From contig NZ_LVJH01000007.1 of assembly GCF_001637205.1 (NCBI RefSeq), positions 62,001 through 126,000 of the forward strand: 64,000 nucleotides of DNA. Direction: 5' to 3'. This document shows, in pieces, positions 28,939-37,694 of the stretch (its first letter is position 1; the number at the start of each line of letters is the position of its first letter). The DNA is from Paenibacillus glacialis. Its GTDB lineage: Bacteria; Bacillota; Bacilli; Paenibacillales; Paenibacillaceae. Both the position numbers and the translations under genes were made by a program. The notes under the pieces are model-generated. The model ran no database searches. It saw only the letters and a list, made by a program, of their open reading frames with translations, and had not been told where the DNA came from.

Positions 28939-28996
28939 TAGCGAGTTTATTGCAATGGTAGCAGACAAGCTTAGAATTGAGCATAAGGTTAGCTGA
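28937..28996 (+). repeat. spo0A 3'-end copy 3 (short)
   Basis: Encodes [19 protein letters not shown] and a stop, the last 19 codons of spo0A. It begins exactly at the end of the repeat-protein gene. Confidence 0.9.
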
Positions 28997-29125
28997 GAGA
29001 AGGGAATTAAGGCGTAACAAGGGATTGCAGTATTTGGAAATTGTTTACTTCCAGAACAATTTTGGTGGTAAATATCTGAAATCAACGTTTCCATCCCGAT
29101 AAACTTCTAAATGACTTATCAACTA

Positions 29126-29178
29126 ATACCGCTATTTATTGGGTTTGAGAAAAAATTCAATGAAAAGGCGGTATTTTT
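29126..29178 (+). terminator. Hairpin behind spo0A tail, copy 3
   Basis: AATACCGC...TTATTGGG pairs imperfectly with TCAATGAAAAGGCGGTATT, followed by TTTT. The integrase ATG at 29182 comes right after, as in copy 1. The stretch between spo0A tail and hairpin shares GGTGGTAAATATC and ATAAACTTC with copy 2. Confidence 0.7.
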
Positions 29179-29181
29179 GTT

Positions 29182-29249
29182 ATGACAGACATTGAATTTC
29201 AGTTAGACAATTTTATGCTATATTGTTCATCCAAGAATTTATCACGGAA
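29182..29249 (+). pseudogene. Second integrase copy, first ~22 codons only
   Basis: MTDIEFQLDNFMLYCSSKNL followed by SRK is nearly identical to the start of the recombinase at 11815. The gene is cut off here by the IS3-type remnant. Confidence 0.85.
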
Positions 29250-29396
29250 GAATGGATTAATGAGGATAAAGAAATTAAAGTAGACAATGAATCAATCTCT
29301 GTCGTAGAGGTCAAAAAGTTCAAATCTAGAATTAAAGAGCTTGAAGAGGAAAACTAGATCCTAAAAAAAGCTATGACCATATTCGCCAAAAGATAA
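29250..29396 (+). pseudogene. IS3-family OrfA remnant
   Basis: The frame reads EWINEDKEIKVDNE, then KSRIKELEEEN*ILKKAMTIFAKR and a stop. The leucine-zipper end ELEEEN-ILKKA..IFAK is typical of IS3/IS150 OrfA. A TAG at 29355 interrupts it and OrfB is absent. Nothing further is recognised from 29397 to 29607. Confidence 0.75.
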
Positions 29397-29739
29397 GCGT
29401 TCGTGAGGTTGTGGATGTGGCCGTATCCCAGTCTGACCAACATAGCAAAAATAGAAAAATATTCTAGTTATTCACAAGGAGAATGACTACATAAGAGTCC
29501 TATCATCGCTGTTGCTTCTTGGTCGCAAGAGAGTGGATCTAAGCGATAGATGCAACAGCCAAAGCGTAAAAGTACGATCCTACGAATCACTTGCATATAT
29601 ATTTAAGGACTAGCCACCTGTGAAGGTGGCTTTTGTTTTGTTGGGACGAGCAGGGACTGAGCGTAAAACAAAGGTATAGGCTCTAGCAAATGTAAATTAA
29701 CGCTACTTAATGTAAGGATTCGGGGTTATCTTGTTTCAT

Positions 29740-29916
29740 TTAATACTCAATCAGACTTTCTAAGGATACAGTCAGTTCTTGCTCTGATTTATCAAGTGAA
29801 TATATCCTCGCTGTGCCATCATCATTTACATGTTGAATAAATACAGGAGTTCCTTGGTAAGACACATTTTTCATCATTGGTGATTCGGAAATTTCAATTG
29901 CTCGTTGTTTGTGCAT
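29740..29916 (-). CDS. sspH: H-type small acid-soluble spore protein, copy B
   Basis: 58 residues, differing from copy A in NVSYQG (the family-typical Tyr), IYSLD and KSEQEL. It has the same AAGGAG ribosome site. It lies 235 bp from a spo0A tail, pointing away from it. Presumed role: spore-core DNA-associated minor SASP; expression in the forespore is inferred from the family. Confidence 0.85.
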   Translation of the reverse strand: MHKQRAIEISESPMMKNVSYQGTPVFIQHVNDDGTARIYSLDKSEQELTVSLESLIEY

Positions 29917-30150
29917 AAGTACTCTCCTTCATTTCGAATTATATGTAGTTTGTGGATCATTAAGTTAATTTATCCCATATAAAAATTGACATTTAACCGA
30001 ATTTAGCTCACGGTGTTCCTAGGCGATTTTGCCCACAAATAATCATTCTTGAACCCGATAAATATTCGGATTTAGTGATTGTCTATTATTATAGAAGTAA
30101 CTCCCTAGCAGTATACTCTAACTCCTCCAAAGCCTTACTATAAAAGGTTT

Positions 30151-30261
30151 CGGCAACATCGACTCCATCAGTCACCTGTTCGGCTACACGATCAATATAA
30201 GCAAGTCTAAGCCTACGAACTCGAATTCATCGCGATGGTAGCTGACAAGCTTAGGATTGAG
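30151..30261 (+). repeat. spo0A 3'-end copy 4 (outer right)
   Basis: Matches 11527-11637 and stops matching at ATTGAG, so the last codons are lost; one base is also missing (AACTCGAATTC). It is the rightmost copy and probably marks the chromosomal right junction, since its hairpin at 30299 is followed by non-island DNA. Confidence 0.9.
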
Positions 30262-30298
30262 GGGTTTTATATAAACTACTAGTTGCTAAACCAATCGT

Positions 30299-30348
30299 AT
30301 ACCGTCTATTTTTGGGTTCTAACAATCCAATAAATAGACGGTATTTTT
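30299..30348 (+). terminator. Hairpin behind spo0A tail, copy 4
   Basis: ATACCGTCTATTTTTGG pairs with CCAATAAATAGACGGTAT, followed by TTTTT. It is closest in sequence to copy 1 and is the likely original spo0A terminator displaced by 18.5 kb. Confidence 0.8.
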
Positions 30349-30950
30349 ATTCAAGTGTTTTTTGAATCTGTTTTGAAATCACTCGAGAATGTGTTTAGTA
30401 ACCTTGGAACTTATTATTTCTTGGATATATGGATATGGGTATAGAAAAAAGATTTACAACGATCATGACCAAACCAAAGATTAATAGCCCTTTTTCTATA
30501 TCTTGTTTTTCGGGATCATCATTGAATGCAAATATCCCGCCAACTAAATATAGTTCTACAATATTTGTATTGTTAGAATCTTTTAGTGAACTGCCGCATT
30601 CGATATATAAATAAGCTTTTCACTATTACCTTAGACACACTTATTATATATTTTCAAAGCCATTTTTCCACCTTCTACCTGTTTTATATTTCCACAATCG
30701 AATCATTGTTAACAAATCAGGTCTATGTAGTTATTGAAATTTATGATGTTAACTTTATTGATTCATTGTTAAATTAGCGTTAGTAAATATTGTCGTATGT
30801 CCAATACAATATCAAAAGACAAAATTCAGGAATAATAGCACAAAACTGTAGGAAGATAATACTTAAGATGGTTTGTAAAATGAAGATACCAAACAAGTCA
30901 TCGTAAATGGGCGGCATAACGCCTTTTAAGAATGGAAGGGGATAAGAACT
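30349..30950. other. Non-coding stretch right of the spo0A island
   Basis: About 600 AT-rich bases. Two short open frames (30429-30614, 30586-30777) have no ribosome site or recognisable content. I see no gene or RNA here. Confidence 0.5.
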
Positions 30951-32012
30951 ATGGAAAATGGACAAACGTATAATCTTGCCATTATCGGCTTTGGCGGCAT
31001 GGGTAGTTATCATGGAGAATTAATTGATGAAGTTGAACGTATTAGAGTCACCGGGGTCTATGATCTCGTGGACTATCGTATGCAACTGGCTGAGACTAGA
31101 GGATATAAAACTTACGAAAGCCTGAATGCTGTTTTGTCCGATGAAACAGTCGATATCGTTGTGATTGCGACACCTAATGATATTCATAAGGAACTGTCTA
31201 TTCAAGCGCTTCGTGCTGGAAAACATGTGGTTTGCGAAAAGCCTGTTACTATAAACAGTTCTGATTTGCTGGATATTATGAAAGTGTCCGAGGAAGAGGG
31301 CCGTATCTTTATGGTTCATCAGAACCGTCGTTGGGATGAGGATTTTCTCATCATTAAAGATATCTTTGAAAAAAGAAAAGTTGGAGAAGTCTTCCACCTG
31401 GAATCTCGGGTTCAAGGAGCCAATGGTATCCCGGGAGACTGGCGCCAGCTCAAGGCTTATGGCGGTGGAATGCTTCTTGACTGGGGCGTGCATTTACTAG
31501 ACCAACTGCTTCTCCTTACCGATAGCAAAATAGAAAGCGTCGCAGCAAGTCTAAGTTCAATTTTGGGTACGGAAGTTGATGATGGATTCACCTCACATAT
31601 TCGGTTCAAGAATGGCTTGACGGCACTAATTGAGGTGGGAACTACCAATTACATCAAGCTGCCGCGCTGGTATGTAAAAGGATTGGAAGGAACAGTTGTA
31701 ATCGTGGATTGGGATCTAAGCGGAGAGATCGTTAAGAATAATCCGGATGTTAGTAAAATCGAACCCGTACCGATTCAGGCAGGTAGAGGATTAACAAAAA
31801 CGATGGCACCTCCATCGGAAGAATCAACCTTGAGATTGCCATTAGACCGAGTCGGAGATTCTGGTCAAGACTTTTATTCCAATGTAGTAGCTGTAATCGA
31901 AGGGGTTACTGAGCCGGCTGTCAAGAACGAAGAGGTTTATCGGGTGCTGGTCCTTATCGAAACTATATTTGAAGCTGCAGAAACGAACAGCGTTATTCAT
32001 AAAGAATTATAA
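30951..32012 (+). CDS. Gfo/Idh/MocA-family oxidoreductase
   Basis: 353 residues. The N-terminal Rossmann motif is GFGGMGSYHGELI (residues 9-21), and the conserved EKPVT near residue 98 carries the catalytic-site Lys. A C-terminal alpha/beta domain includes GGGMLLDWGVHLLDQLL with the usual Asp-x3-His. Family members oxidise or reduce sugars and inositols with NAD(P). The substrate is unknown; its neighbours suggest a plant- or fungal-glycan sugar. Confidence 0.88.
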   Translation: MENGQTYNLAIIGFGGMGSYHGELIDEVERIRVTGVYDLVDYRMQLAETRGYKTYESLNAVLSDETVDIVVIATPNDIHKELSIQALRAGKHVVCEKPVTINSSDLLDIMKVSEEEGRIFMVHQNRRWDEDFLIIKDIFEKRKVGEVFHLESRVQGANGIPGDWRQLKAYGGGMLLDWGVHLLDQLLLLTDSKIESVAASLSSILGTEVDDGFTSHIRFKNGLTALIEVGTTNYIKLPRWYVKGLEGTVVIVDWDLSGEIVKNNPDVSKIEPVPIQAGRGLTKTMAPPSEESTLRLPLDRVGDSGQDFYSNVVAVIEGVTEPAVKNEEVYRVLVLIETIFEAAETNSVIHKEL

Positions 32013-32045
32013 TTCAACTCTGTATTCAATAACATAACCTATCCG

Positions 32046-32093
32046 AAAAGATCGCATAGCGCTCGTAGAAACGAGTGACGTCGCGATCTTTTT
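32046..32093 (+). terminator. Terminator after Gfo/Idh gene
   Basis: AAAAGATCGC pairs with GCGATCTTTT and an inner CTCGT/ACGAG stem extends it; the T run is part of the 3' arm. Confidence 0.8.
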
Positions 32094-32235
32094 GTGTCTA
32101 AACTTCATATATTTATCCACAGTAGTAGCTAAATATAAATATAATATATTGACTAATATAATTAATATAGTTAACATTTTTGATGTACATTCGTTTTAAG
32201 AACGACAAAAAGATTAAAGAGTGCGAGGGATTATC

Positions 32236-33114
32236 ATGAGTTTTTATTTAGAACTTCCGAAGTTGGATAAAGATTTTTCTTTCCGAAGCTTTGTCGATCT
32301 GGGAACCGGATTATGCTATCCGCACTGGCACAAAGAAATTGAAATTATTTACGTCACCAAAGGAATTCTTGATCTAGGCATTAATGATGTTCCGATTCGC
32401 ATGCATAAAGGCCAAATTCAATTCATTATCGGTGGCGACGTTCATTACTTCCTCGCTTCACCCGATAGCGAGCGGATTGTCATCCAATTTAACCTAAGTC
32501 TATTTCATGAGATAGCTATGCATATCAATAATAAACGATCTAGCGGGGAAGCCTTTATGGGGATGGAGCATTCCAGTTGGAAATGGCCGCAAACCGTCGC
32601 AGATAGAATGCGCTTACTGATTGAAGTCATTCACGAAGAAAATATCCTATGTAGGGAAGGCTACATGTACATGATTAAGGCAAAGATGTATGAAATGCTT
32701 GCTCTTATTTATCGTGACATTCCACAAAATAGTCTGCAACAAAATACGGAATTTTCGATTAATGGGAATATTCGCTCCCACGAAATGCTTGAAAAGCTTG
32801 AACGTGTTTTTTCGTATGTGGAAAATCATTATCGAGAATCCATTACACTTAAGGAAATTTCGGAGTATATGGGCTTTGATTCTTTTTATTTCAGTAAGAT
32901 GTTCAAAAAGAACACAGGCAAAAACTTTATTTCTTTTCTTAATGAGTACAGATTGAACAAAGCTAAGTGGTTATTATTGACTGAGGATGAGCCCATGATG
33001 GCCGTTGCGGAAGCTTCCGGTTTTGGAAGTGTTAAAACCTTTCATCATCTATTTAAAGAAGCAACAGGTATTTCACCGTTGAAATATAGGAAGACGTTAG
33101 CTGGAAAAATTTAA
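32236..33114 (+). CDS. AraC-family transcriptional regulator
   Basis: 292 residues. An N-terminal cupin sensor domain (HWHKEIEIIYVTKGI) is followed by a C-terminal double helix-turn-helix: LKEISEYMGFDSFYFSKMFK and VAEASGFGSVKTFHHLFKEAT with GISPLKYRK. ATG 32236 follows GAGGGA at 32225-32230. It lies between the Gfo/Idh gene and the convergent GH92 gene and probably regulates the sugar locus. Confidence 0.92.
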   Translation: MSFYLELPKLDKDFSFRSFVDLGTGLCYPHWHKEIEIIYVTKGILDLGINDVPIRMHKGQIQFIIGGDVHYFLASPDSERIVIQFNLSLFHEIAMHINNKRSSGEAFMGMEHSSWKWPQTVADRMRLLIEVIHEENILCREGYMYMIKAKMYEMLALIYRDIPQNSLQQNTEFSINGNIRSHEMLEKLERVFSYVENHYRESITLKEISEYMGFDSFYFSKMFKKNTGKNFISFLNEYRLNKAKWLLLTEDEPMMAVAEASGFGSVKTFHHLFKEATGISPLKYRKTLAGKI

Positions 33115-33136
33115 ACGAACATCATATGATAAAGCT

Positions 33137-33180
33137 CCTACTCCGATTTGTATGATTTAAATCGTAGTAGGCTATTTTTA
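33137..33180 (+). terminator. Terminator after AraC gene
   Basis: CCTACTCCGATTT (33137-33149) pairs with AAATCGTAGTAGG (33159-33171) with one mismatch, then CTATTTTTA. Confidence 0.8.
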
Positions 33181-33289
33181 TGGTATTGTAAATCCTCGGT
33201 GAAGTTTATTTATGGGAAATTTTGTTTGCATAGGAATGAATTTAAGCAACATGAGGTAGTGGAGGAGCTTTTATATAAGAGGTGAAAAT

Positions 33290-33337
33290 AAGGGACATCC
33301 CTGGAGGCCCTAAATGGACTGCTCTAGGATGTCCCTT
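33290..33337 (-). terminator. Terminator of the GH92 gene
   Basis: AAGGGACATCC (33290-33300) pairs with GGATGTCCCTT (33327-33337). On the minus strand the stem is followed by ATTTTCACC, so the tail is weak. Confidence 0.6.
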
Positions 33338-33346
33338 ACGGGATTA

Positions 33347-35545
33347 TTAACCGTTACGCTTCGTTATCGAGAAAGGAAGCTCCTCCGGCCCATAAGAACG
33401 GTATGTTGGAGCCAATCCTAGACGGAAATCCAACGACTTTCCTTCCAAAATATCCTCATGCGTAATATACAATTTGGTATATTTTTCGTTCTCCAATGTG
33501 ACGTTAGCAACGAAATTGGACTGTGTGTTATTGTTCTCGGTATGAATCTGCATATGTTGTCCATTTGGGAGTTCAATCGTAATACTGTCGAACAGCGGGA
33601 TGCCGAGTACATATTCATTGCTGCCTGGGCATACCGGGTAGAAGCCCATGGAGCTGAATACATACCATCCAGACATGCTGCCATTATCTTCGTCGCCGGG
33701 GAATCCGTCAAAACCACTATTGAATAGGTTGGTTAATATCTGCTTGATTACGACCTGGGATGATGCCGGCTGTCCGACATAATTGAACAAATACGGAATG
33801 TGGAAGCTCGGCTGGTTGGAAATAGCCACTTGACCGAAATCGACGGCTGCCATTTCGCTCATCTCATGAATTTCAAAGCCGTAGCCTAAAACATCGAAAT
33901 CAGGTGCTTTGTTGCACAATTCAGTGATTTTGTTAAAGAATGGTTCCTTGCCTCCATAAGCTTCGATCAAACCTTCGAAATCTTGAAATACTGCAAAGCT
34001 GCTCTGCCATGCACTGCCTTCAGCGTAATCAAGTCCCCAGCTCGTATCGTTGAAGTTTGGACGGAAATGTCCATTTTGATCCTTCGCTCGCATGAATCCG
34101 GTCTCGGTATCAAAAATATTCCGGTAATTTAAGGCGCTTTGTCTGTAACGATCTGCGATATCTCCGTTTCCTAACACCTCAGCCACGCGGCTGATGCAGT
34201 AATCGCTGTATGCGTAGTCCAGAGTATGATTAACACTCTCGTGATAGTTGCTTGGAACGTAACCATGTTTAATATAATCCAGCGTTCCCTGTCGACCATA
34301 GCAGTTCTTTTCACTTTGCGTCGTGGCTGCTGTCAACATCGCTTCAAGCAGTTCGGGCATCAGGTGTTCTCCGATTCCTTTCGTTGCAGCATCAGCAATA
34401 ACAGCGTCAATGAGCGTGCCAGGCATCAGTCCGCGCTCATCTGGAGACAACCATTTTGGTAAAAATCCAGTTTCTCGGTATGAATTCATAAAGCCCTCGA
34501 GCATTTCCTCATATTCCTTAGGTGCAATGATGGAGTACAGAGGATATACGGTTTTGTAAGTATCCCAGAATCCGTTATTCGTATAAAGAATACCTTCCTT
34601 GACGGCTCTAGCTGTTGTATCGTAATGAATCGGCTCCATATTGGCGTCCAGCTCATAGAACTTCTGCGGGAATAGAAACATGCGATACAAGCATGTGTAG
34701 AAGGTCCGTAAATATTCCTCGTTTGAGTGTGTGACTTGGATTTTGTTCAGGTAGTGATTCCAAGATTGTGCAGCTTGTTCTTTCAGTCCATCGAAGGATG
34801 TGCGCATATCTCGATGCAGATTGAGCTGTGCTTGATCAATGCTGATAAATGAGGTGGCCAGATTAACTTCCAGCGTACCCTTCTCGCAGTCCACAAAACG
34901 AATGACTGCATGCTGATCTTCGCCGCTTAGCGTACTTACATTGATTAAACTTCCTTCAGCATTATAATAACCGGAACACTCAAGATCAATGTCCTTGTTA
35001 AAGGTCATAGCCACGTACATCCGGAGTCCATCGTCGTGACAGCCAGAGAAATTGCTGACATATCCGGAGATTGTACGATTTGCGACATCCAGATGGAATT
35101 CGCTCTTGTTCTTCGCATTCAGTACGAAACCGGCCTGCTGGACGCCGTTGTATTTGATGCGTAAACATGCTCCGTAGCAGGTTGGAGCTAGTTCGGTTGT
35201 AATGTTGTAGCGTTGTTGTTTCACTTTAACGTAATGAGGTTTAAATATCGCTTCTTCAGGCCGGTAGGAGCTTTGGCAGGAAAAGACGGACCCTCTGATT
35301 TTGTCATCTGCGATAGGTGTCATGAGGAAATGAGAGAAATCTCCCATCCATGGGCTCGGCTGGTGAGTAAGACGAATTCCTTGAAAAACGCGGTCATTCG
35401 GATTGAAAAACCAGCTCCCCTCATCGTTTGTCTGTACGACAAAGTGATTCATACCGAAGGGGACCCCGGTGTATGGGAGTGTATTCCCGTTGGAATAAGA
35501 GTGTTTGTTATTGGTACCTTGGCGTGTGTCGACGTAATGCAACAT
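33347..35545 (-). CDS. Glycoside hydrolase family 92 (alpha-1,2-mannosidase)
   Basis: 732 residues without a signal peptide, so probably cytoplasmic. GH92 hallmarks include NTLPYTGVPFGMNHF near the N-terminus, NNGFWDTYKTVYPLYSI, and the catalytic GDEDNGSMSGWYVFSSMGFYP block. GH92 enzymes are calcium-dependent inverting exo-alpha-mannosidases. It is followed on the same strand by a GntR/LacI regulator upstream at 35585-36679, and both may form one transcription unit with the regulator first. Confidence 0.92.
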   Translation of the reverse strand: MLHYVDTRQGTNNKHSYSNGNTLPYTGVPFGMNHFVVQTNDEGSWFFNPNDRVFQGIRLTHQPSPWMGDFSHFLMTPIADDKIRGSVFSCQSSYRPEEAIFKPHYVKVKQQRYNITTELAPTCYGACLRIKYNGVQQAGFVLNAKNKSEFHLDVANRTISGYVSNFSGCHDDGLRMYVAMTFNKDIDLECSGYYNAEGSLINVSTLSGEDQHAVIRFVDCEKGTLEVNLATSFISIDQAQLNLHRDMRTSFDGLKEQAAQSWNHYLNKIQVTHSNEEYLRTFYTCLYRMFLFPQKFYELDANMEPIHYDTTARAVKEGILYTNNGFWDTYKTVYPLYSIIAPKEYEEMLEGFMNSYRETGFLPKWLSPDERGLMPGTLIDAVIADAATKGIGEHLMPELLEAMLTAATTQSEKNCYGRQGTLDYIKHGYVPSNYHESVNHTLDYAYSDYCISRVAEVLGNGDIADRYRQSALNYRNIFDTETGFMRAKDQNGHFRPNFNDTSWGLDYAEGSAWQSSFAVFQDFEGLIEAYGGKEPFFNKITELCNKAPDFDVLGYGFEIHEMSEMAAVDFGQVAISNQPSFHIPYLFNYVGQPASSQVVIKQILTNLFNSGFDGFPGDEDNGSMSGWYVFSSMGFYPVCPGSNEYVLGIPLFDSITIELPNGQHMQIHTENNNTQSNFVANVTLENEKYTKLYITHEDILEGKSLDFRLGLAPTYRSYGPEELPFSITKRNG

Positions 35546-35584
35546 ATAGAGTCAGTCTCCTTTAATATTCAGAAATAATAAGTG

Positions 35585-36679
35585 CTATAATTTCTTTACA
35601 GTCTGACGTTCAATGAGCTGAACAGGGACTATAATGTTTTCCCGCAAATGATCCTGAGGACTCTCAATAAGACGGATAAGGCTTTGTGCAGCCAGATAAC
35701 CCATTTGGCCGAAGTCCTGCGAGATCGTTGTCAGCTTGGGCTCGACAAAGCTGGCTAGGTTAATATTGTCAAAGCCCACAATCGATAAATCATCCGGAAC
35801 CGACAGACCCAACTCCTTGGAAATTTGAATGATTTCGATGGCAATCAGATCATTCTCTGCAACAATCCCCGTGATCCCTTCCTCCATAACAGATTGTATG
35901 AATTCGATATAGTATTCTTTTCCGTTATTGTTGTCATGGGTCAAATATCGATCAGTTAAGTCATTCACACCGTAATCGATCAGGTTGTTATCATACAGCG
36001 CCTTTAGGTAACCGAAATATCGCTCCCGAATCGATGAGGAATTCTCTACCTTCAAGGAGGAGAGAAAGGTGATTTTCTTGTGATTATTCTCGATCAGGTG
36101 CTTGGCGGCCTGATATCCGCCATCAAAGTTATCGGAGACAACAGACTGGAATGGAATCCCTTCAATACATTTATCCATGGTCACCAGCGGGTAACTGGAC
36201 AGATGATATTGATATAGAATACCAAGATCGCAAATGCTGCTTAGCGGGTAGAAAATCACGCCCGAGTTGGTGCTTTGAAGAGCTGCCTTCAATAGCTTTC
36301 GTTCTTCGACAATGGTATTGGACTGGATGTGTAACGTATAGTCGGTATTCGTAAGATATTCATTAATGCCTTGCTCATAATCCCCAAGCCCGGGATTGTG
36401 GGCGAACGGCAGAATTAACAAAATCTCCTTGCGTGCTTTGGCCGAAGCTTGGGTCGAGACATGGATTGGATTCACAAAGCTTCCCTTGCCCTGCACCCGA
36501 TAGATCAGACTTGAGTTTTCCAATTCCGTCAGTGCCCGCTTAGACGTGATCCGGCTCACGTTATATTGCTTCGAAATAACTGCTTCGGTTGGAAGCTGAT
36601 CCCCACTCTTCAACTCTCCTGATTCAATCTTCGCCTTTAAAGCGTTTACGATATTTTGGTATAGTGGAATCTGTCCCAT
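35585..36679 (-). CDS. GntR-LacI hybrid transcriptional regulator
   Basis: 364 residues. An N-terminal GntR winged helix (LPTEAVISKQYNVSRITSKRAL) is joined to a LacI-type periplasmic-binding sensor domain (NSGVIFYPLSS, VAENDLIAIEI, SIVGFDNINLASF), the AraR-like architecture. ATG 36679 has GAGGAG eight bases upstream; the open frame extends a little further. It probably represses the GH92 operon in response to a sugar. Confidence 0.9.
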   Translation of the reverse strand: MGQIPLYQNIVNALKAKIESGELKSGDQLPTEAVISKQYNVSRITSKRALTELENSSLIYRVQGKGSFVNPIHVSTQASAKARKEILLILPFAHNPGLGDYEQGINEYLTNTDYTLHIQSNTIVEERKLLKAALQSTNSGVIFYPLSSICDLGILYQYHLSSYPLVTMDKCIEGIPFQSVVSDNFDGGYQAAKHLIENNHKKITFLSSLKVENSSSIRERYFGYLKALYDNNLIDYGVNDLTDRYLTHDNNNGKEYYIEFIQSVMEEGITGIVAENDLIAIEIIQISKELGLSVPDDLSIVGFDNINLASFVEPKLTTISQDFGQMGYLAAQSLIRLIESPQDHLRENIIVPVQLIERQTVKKL

Positions 36680-36699
36680 AACATATCTCCTCACTGAAT

Positions 36700-37033
36700 T
36701 TGATATATCATATTTATGCTGTGTATGTCAAATTTTTATGATAGGTTCTTAATTTGAAATTATAATTATTATGTTGAATATACGACATAATAGACAGTTC
36801 ATGCAATAGAAAAGAGATAACTGACAAACAGAGGCGAAAACGAGCAGAATTGAACTGCTGTCTAGCGTTCGTACTCAATTACTAAAGGAATATTTAACTT
36901 TCAATGAGCATCGGATTAAGGAATATTTCAGGTGAAAACGTTACCGAATCACGTGAAAATTATAATAATTATGTGCTAGATAATGAAATGGAGTATATCA
37001 TAAGATATTTTTTATTGTTCATTGATATATCAA
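36700..37033. promoter_or_regulatory. Candidate operators for the GntR/LacI regulator; gene-free region
   Basis: TTGATATATCA occurs at 36700-36710, 21 bp before the regulator start, and as the palindrome TTGATATATCAA at 37022-37033. A separate inverted repeat ATTATGT...ACATAAT lies at 36768-36791. They could be regulator binding sites. The rest of 36711-37197 holds no gene that I can see. Confidence 0.4.
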
Positions 37034-37197
37034 ATATTGAAGATTAATTGTTACGTTCTAAGAATGGGGAAGCTGTGAAGTCAACTGAAATACAGACAGC
37101 AAGGAATGTATATTTTTCTGGAAGATTTAACTTTTAAGCTTGATTAAGATACAAAAGTATGTATAATTCAAAGTAATTGTATACGTAAAAATGTTTT

Positions 37198-37318
37198 CTA
37201 GGGTTCCGCAACAACAATGTTGGTCTGGTCCGAGAGGAAACTCACAGCTACGGCTGTGTCACGGAAGGATAAAAGCCTGGGAGAAACTGTTTAACAGTTA
37301 TCTCTCGGGCTTTTTTTT
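37198..37318 (+). promoter_or_regulatory. Guanidine-I (ykkC) riboswitch with terminator
   Basis: The conserved aptamer words are present in order: CTAGGGTTCCGC, GGTCTGGTCCGAGAG, CACGGAAGGATAAAAGCCTGGGAGA. The 3' GCCTGGGAGA (37275-37284) can pair with TCTCTCGGGC (37301-37310), followed by eight T, forming an intrinsic terminator. Guanidine binding would prevent termination and turn on the two SMR genes downstream. Confidence 0.95.
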
Positions 37319-37352
37319 GTATGCAAAAATAAAATTGGAGGTGTTTTTTCAA

Positions 37353-37694
37353 ATGAATGCAAATTGGATTAAAGTATTTGTAGCTGCTTTTTTTGAGGTT
37401 TTTTGGGTTATTGGCTTGAAACACGCAAGTGACTTTTGGACTTGGAGCGGAACGGTTATTGCTATCATGATTAGCTTTTATTTTATGATTATGGCTGGGC
37501 GAAAACTTCCTGTAGGGACGGTATATTCAGTTTTCGTAGGAATGGGTACAGCAGGGACTGTTCTTTCGGAAATCATCTTCTTTGGTGAAACGATTAAAGT
37601 GGGCAAGATCCTTTTGATTTTACTTTTACTAGTAGGTGTTATTGGCTTGAAATTAGTTACGAATGATAAAGATCAGGAAGGGGCTGAATCTTAA
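37353..37694 (+). CDS. SMR-family guanidinium exporter subunit 1
   Basis: 113 residues with four transmembrane helices and the SMR Glu in helix 1 ([15 protein letters not shown]). [16 protein letters not shown] is the usual helix-3 motif. I choose ATG 37353 after GGAGG at 37337-37341; the longer open frame runs back into the riboswitch. It is joined directly (TAA-ATG) to the second SMR gene, as in ykkCD-type heterodimers. Confidence 0.92.
   Translation: MNANWIKVFVAAFFEVFWVIGLKHASDFWTWSGTVIAIMISFYFMIMAGRKLPVGTVYSVFVGMGTAGTVLSEIIFFGETIKVGKILLILLLLVGVIGLKLVTNDKDQEGAES

Larger units (their letters stand above)
29608..30261 (+). repeat. 654-bp direct repeat, copy B (right-end module)
   Basis: Counterpart of 27202-27855. 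It repeats the terminator (29613-29641), the minus-strand sspH-like gene and the spo0A tail. Confidence 0.9.

Noticed and set aside
29041..29110. Possible tRNA or small RNA between spo0A tail 3 and its hairpin
   Set aside because: No cloverleaf could be formed; the conserved words shared with copy 2 are better explained as attachment-site DNA.
27202..30261. CRISPR-like repetition in the island
   Set aside because: Repeats are long (654 bp) and only two, with no regularly spaced short repeats and no cas genes.
34226..35578. Plus-strand frames within the GH92 gene
   Set aside because: Shadows of the 732-codon GH92 frame.
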